This document shows positions 59,697 through 64,000 of a stretch of DNA of 64,000 nt, one piece after another. Origin of the DNA: Caenorhabditis remanei (taxonomy: Eukaryota; Nematoda; Chromadorea; Rhabditida; Rhabditidae); NCBI RefSeq assembly GCF_010183535.1, contig NC_071330.1:11761717-11825716 (forward strand). The letters run 5' to 3'. A program made the position numbers and the translations under genes. Below the pieces are notes generated by a model. The model worked only from the letters and a program-made list of their open reading frames with translations. It was not told where the DNA came from and did no database searches. Positions within the stretch are counted from its first letter, which is position 1; each line of letters begins with the position of its first letter.

Positions 59697-61606
59697 TTAG
59701 AAAGATCTCTCTGACAAATACTGTTTGAATCTCTGAAGACGGCTTGGAGTGTAAGTTTTTCTCCATTTGTAAGTCACTGGGGCAAAGCTGAAATATAATG
59801 ATTGTCAGTATGTCTGGAAGATCTTCTGTACTCACTTCCATTTAACAGGCTGTCCAAAATGTGGAACTTTCTTTCTCAATGGATTGGTTCTCCAATCAAA
59901 AATTGGAACGTCCTTTGTGACACCGCCTGGTGGTCCGGAGACGGCTGTGAATTGGAGGGTGTTGATGAGACGGGAGTTGGTGACTTTGACGTCGATAGCT
60001 CCAAGGTCGTGAAACGAGAGCGACTGAAAATATTTGAAGAGTAGAACATGCTGCTAATTAATTTTGACCTACCCTGAACGGATAAGTACCATTGATTGGA
60101 TTCAAATCAGCTCTGCTAGCAATTGCATTGGTCGCCGAATATGGTGGATTACAGTCACACTTTGACAATGGATCCTTAGTGTAATTATTTGATCTCATCA
60201 ATGAAATCATCGAGTCCATGTCCTTTACATTCACATGATCTCGCGCGAAGATGAGTGCTCGAGGGGTCTTGTCATAGCTGTACCAGTCACCGTACTTCTC
60301 AACCATTTTGTCAGTTTCAGAGAATCGAATAATCTGTTTGTAGTATGGTTGATTGTATCCTGGCCAGTAGGAAGTACGGAAGAGATGGGCGGTCTTGTCG
60401 GAGTGAACGATGTGGCCTCTGAAACATGGGAGAGGTTGGGATTCTGGACATCCGGACAGATAGACACACAGACAGACACAACTCACGGCATCTGCTCAAT
60501 GACATGAATGATTCCAGTCTCTGGCTGAACCTCTTTTCCTCTGTGGAATTGCTTGTAATCCACTACAACCCATTCATTATTATATGTTCCACTGTTATGT
60601 CTTCCAAATGCTTCCGCCCATTGCAATCCAGATGATGCTGTTCTGTGAGCAATTTCAGCACGAATCCAAGTGAGAACTGTATTAGGAGTGATGAGGTCGA
60701 GTGACTTCTTGTTATAATTCTCGATCGTAGTCTCGAGAACTGCGAGTTTAGCAGAGGTGAGAATGAAGTCGTCGGTGGAGGTGATGGATGCTGAAAATAA
60801 AGATGATGACTTTTCAACTTTTCGACAATCTAGTAATATCACAAACCTGGATAACTTGAAAACGAGTAAACCTGTCCTGGATCTCCAGTCTTGAACGAAT
60901 ATTTCTTGTTGATTCTGAGCATAGTGCTGTAGGAAGACCAGGTGACATGAGAGAACAAGATATCCTCGTTTTTCGGTAGAAGCTGAAATTGAGAAGTCTT
61001 CTTTTCAGTAAAGCGAATTCTCTACCTTAACGAGAGCGGAGCAATGTCCTGGTCCTGAGAAGACTTTCTTCGGATTTTCTGGTTTTTTGAACTTCATGGC
61101 TAAGTCCTCCAGATCTCCGGCAAGTTGAATCATGCTGGAAATTGAAACTTTTCCTTTCAATTATCCTTCTCATACAACTCACAAAATTGGGTGAACTGCA
61201 ATCTCCCGATAATTGATCTGAGCTCCCAATGTATTCTCATAACCATGAATCAACCCGAATAATTGATTGACTGTTAGATTCACTTGCTGCCAATACTCAT
61301 CTTCCGGATGTTCTTTGATCTCCGTCTCCATCCATTTCAAGTTATCCTCGATGAACTCGGCGAGCTCATCGCAGAAATGTTTGGCACCGTCACAGTAACC
61401 GGTTACGGTATTCATGATGTGCATGTCGATCAAATCACGAGTTGCACGACCTGGAATTAGGTTCACGAACTTGTAGAGTTTTACCTAATGTTCTTATCAG
61501 TTTCATTTTGTTCTCTCATTTGTTACCTTCAGCAAATCCAGCGGCATATCCTTGCAAGTAGTGTGGAATCTTCGGGCTAATCACGTCAACTTCAAGGAAA
61601 ACCCAT
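59697..61606 (-). CDS. Phospholipase B-like protein (PLBD), 5' partial
   Basis: Exons 61606-61527, 61450-61183, 61134-61026, 60982-60847, 60790-60487, 60418-60073, 60023-59836, 59787-59697 give 506 codons in frame. This is a lysosomal or secreted Ntn-hydrolase-fold family. Signatures: QGYAAGFAEG near the start; PGHCSALVK, whose Cys is the expected autoproteolysis and catalytic nucleophile; HVTWSSYSTMLRINKKYSF; the RTSYWPGYNQPYYKQ to NNYTKDPLS block; and the C-terminal FDWRTNPLRKKVPHFGQP. The N-terminal signal-peptide exon or exons were not found up to 64000 and are probably further upstream. The enzyme's physiological substrate is uncertain in the family. Its intron 60486-60419 carries a GGACATCCGGACA motif also seen in other short introns here. 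Confidence 0.9.
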
Positions 61607-63100
61607 CTGGAAAGACGTTTTTGAAATTGAATAATTTAGATATAGTTTTGAAATCTTTGTATCTATTTTTTGATCGATGGAAATAAAGGTTTTAAAGTGT
61701 GTACTCATAGTCAGATACCAAAAATGATAATTTTCAGTCACAATTTCCCGTAAATATCTTCACGTTTCAGTGTTACAAGTTTTGTCTCGGCGGACCCTAA
61801 ACAGTTCATGTCTTCTACTTTTAATATGCACCATGTCCTCTGCATTTTTGCCTCTTTTCACATAGTTACAATCCCTTTCTCCTCATTTTCTCCATGCTTC
61901 AGAATGGTTCTTTTCGTACTATTATTCTCTTTTTTCGAATCTTTTTCACCTTCACTTTGTGTTCCGTGGATGCCGCTTGCTCATCGTCATGCTACAGAAC
62001 AGTGTGAACTGTAGGATTCGAGTTACGGGGAAAATACAACAGGTGTCACGTGCAATGTTTGGATTATGATGTCCCAAGATTTACTCGTTTCGCTATGCGG
62101 ACCTGGAGAACTGACACGTATTGAGTTCAAAGCGTGTCAGGTGTCAATTGCAGGGGACTCCATATAGACAATGTGATGAAACAAGGGGAACAACAGAGGT
62201 CACGATATCGTTCACAGAAAGATCCGAGACTAATTATACAGTTTGTTGGAGAAATTTGTAAAGGTATTAATGAAATAACAAGACATGGGGACCTACGAGA
62301 AGATTAAGAAAAGTGACTCAACAGTTTCAAACCCACAAATATCCTATTTTAACTAACGAAAACATCAAATTACCAAAATCTCCCGTGAACTTGTCTTCTC
62401 ACACCTGACGGCTCATTTCCCCTTGTCGGCAACAATAAAGGATTTTTATGCTAAAAGACTGTAAGTGTACTCCCGACGTTTGATGTGACCGCTATACTCT
62501 CCCGAGTAAACAAAGGAAGACGTTCAATCTGTCCCGAATTAGCATGGGAGTTTATAAAAATAGTATATAAAGATGGCTATGAAGTGATAAGCGATAAAAT
62601 GGGAATATTGAAAAGTGAGAGAGCTTCTGAAACAATTCGATGATGATTGAAATCAGATGGTGACTGGACAGTTTCAAACTGCTCTGGATTCAAAGTACAA
62701 AATAACATCCGAACGAAATCAATTATGAACAATGAACTGAACAAAGTTAGCACCCAATCGTGACTAGCGCTTCCATCCTCGTTGCAGTCTTTATTAAATT
62801 CTGTATGTCTGAACAACGAGGAGTGTCGACTCCAGGATGTAACGCAATTCAGACGTTGCTCGAAAGTTAGATTCTTTCCTGAAACTTTCGAGATCCCGAC
62901 TTTCATTTGTAATAATAATGTTACTGACATTATAACATTTTGAGTGTGCCAGTCGATGATGAAGTAATAACAGATTCAATCAAATGATACTGGGCCAAGA
63001 ACTTCAAAACCTTAACTCAGAAGTTCAAATCCCGAAAAACTACCAGATTTTCATATCTCAATAATCATCTCGTTTTCATTATTGTTTTCTCACTGTTTAT
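61607..63100. other. Upstream region of the PLBD-like gene, no exon identified
   Basis: Should contain the promoter or missing first exon of the minus-strand gene. ORFs here (for example 62930-62577 on the minus strand) lack recognisable domains. Confidence 0.35.
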
Positions 63101-63149
63101 GTTGTGACCAAAGTGAGAGCGTGTAGCATAGTTGTACGGAATGCCATTT

Positions 63150-63345
63150 TCCGAAAAACCGGAATCCGGAATCCGGAACCGGAATCAAATTTTTCATTTT
63201 CCGGAATCCGGAACCGGAATAAAGTTTTTCAAATACCGGAATCCGGAATCCGGAACCGGAATGAAAATTTTCATTTTCCGGAATCCGGAACCGGAACCGG
63301 AATGTCAAAAAAAACCCGGAATTCCGGAATCCGGATTCCGGACAA
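63150..63345. repeat. CCGGAATCCGGAACCGGAAT tandem repeat
   Basis: Four blocks of about 20-30 bp built from CCGGAAT and CCGGAAC units, separated by A/T-rich spacers (TTTTTCATTTT). The unit CCGGAATTCCGG is self-complementary, so the array can fold back. All frames encode short repeats, which is not evidence of coding. Confidence 0.8.
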
Positions 63346-64000
63346 CTATGGCGTGTAGTATTTATGAACAAAGTAGTTTTTGGAAATGAATGAAGACAAT
63401 GAGCAGAATCCGTGCCAGGAATGAGACAAGTTCCCAAGAGATGTAGATCGAGTGCTGTTCATTGATCATGATCTAGTGTTCATGATCTAGTGTGATATTT
63501 GCAGATAAGTGCCTACGTTTCGGTTCAATGACTTTCTTCTGATGAATTCTTCATCCTGTTAAGCAACATAAAAACAGTCAATGGTTTTCAGCAGCAACCC
63601 TTAATTTTCCATAATCATTGTTGGCTTCGCCACAACATGAGACACGAGAAGAATCCGAATCAGGAGATTCCCGAGAAGACTTTGGTTGGCGGTAATTTAC
63701 TTGCCAAGAATCTGTGCCAAGAATCTGGTGTTGGGGACACGCTTCTGGCGGTGTTTCTGATGATCCAAAGCCAACCGGTTTTGTGAAAATGTATTGTCAC
63801 AAATTAGGTTTCTAATTTGAAAAGTTCTGGTGAAACCTTCATTCGAAATCCGATTTCGATACCATCAAGCTTGATGTTTCTTAGGTATTTATCATTCTTT
63901 CGTCTCATTACAAGCCCTCGTTACGAACCCATTTTATTCAGTACCATGATCTTTCTGTATTCCGGAGTATCTACATCCATAAAACATATTTTCTTGTTCT
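63346..64000. other. Terminal stretch, nothing supported
   Basis: No ORF, RNA gene or repeat recognised, apart from a short direct repeat ATCATGATCTAGTGT at about 63466-63491. Confidence 0.35.

Noticed and set aside
61808..62014. Hydrophobic 68-codon plus-strand ORF
   Set aside because: Phe/Ser-rich translation of pyrimidine-rich DNA, with no splice or family support.
62577..62930. 117-codon minus-strand ORF upstream of the PLBD-like gene
   Set aside because: No domain, no convincing splice continuation into the PLBD exon, and length is within chance for this composition.
63090..63437. Repetitive Arg/Phe/Ser ORFs over the CCGGAAT array
   Set aside because: Open frames on both strands result from the tandem repeat unit, not coding.
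1..64000. CRISPR arrays, operons or prokaryotic features
   Set aside because: The sequence is eukaryotic with spliced genes; repeats are irregular MITEs, not CRISPR-like.

Overview
The window looks like a nematode nuclear genome, most probably Caenorhabditis. It is AT-rich, many introns are 43-60 bp with TTTCAG acceptors, and short palindromic DNA elements are scattered through introns and intergenic DNA. The protein set (Dachsous-type cadherin, OSCP1, two GABA-A-like channel subunits, alkylglycerol monooxygenase, phospholipase B-like) matches genes I recall from C. elegans chromosome III. The species and the synteny are inferred from memory and not checked by search.

Layout. 1-17.6 kb: 3' portion of a very large cadherin gene (+), cdh-1/Dachsous-like, ending in a transmembrane segment and cytoplasmic tail. 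A complete OSCP1 gene (-) sits inside one of its introns (3.3-7.6 kb). 18.5-20 kb: 5'-truncated non-LTR retrotransposon. 20.5-23.2 kb: unrecognised secreted-protein gene (+) with two reading-frame problems. 23.2-33.4 kb: about 10 kb without a convincing gene, rich in repeats, including a palindrome with 475-bp arms (30.4-31.4 kb) and a composite inverted-repeat element (26.3-27.9 kb). 33.4-34.1 kb: small secreted protein (+). 34.4-39.3 kb: gab-1-like GABA-A beta-type subunit (-), with a tRNA-Gln in one intron. A second tRNA-Gln lies inverted at 42.7 kb. 43.9-46.5 kb: lgc-37-like GABA-A alpha-type subunit (+). 46.7-50.3 kb: two paralogous RING/B-box genes head to head, the left one frame-broken. 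50.8-52.0 kb: MATH/BTB-like gene. 52-56.9 kb: intergenic, with an unusual C/G-run block at 53.1-53.8 kb. 56.9-59.5 kb: agmo-1-like gene (+). 59.7-61.6 kb onward: phospholipase B-like gene (-), first exon(s) not found. 61.6-64 kb: no supported gene.

Working together: the two channel genes are divergent and encode complementary subunit types of one probable GABA-gated chloride channel. The RING/B-box pair and the MATH/BTB-like gene form a small cluster of putative ubiquitin-ligase components of the kind that expands quickly in Caenorhabditis. The other genes look like unrelated neighbours. Exon models were built by hand from splice consensus and phase; the nine complete models other than the two frame-broken ones, and the two partial ones, sum to whole codons.
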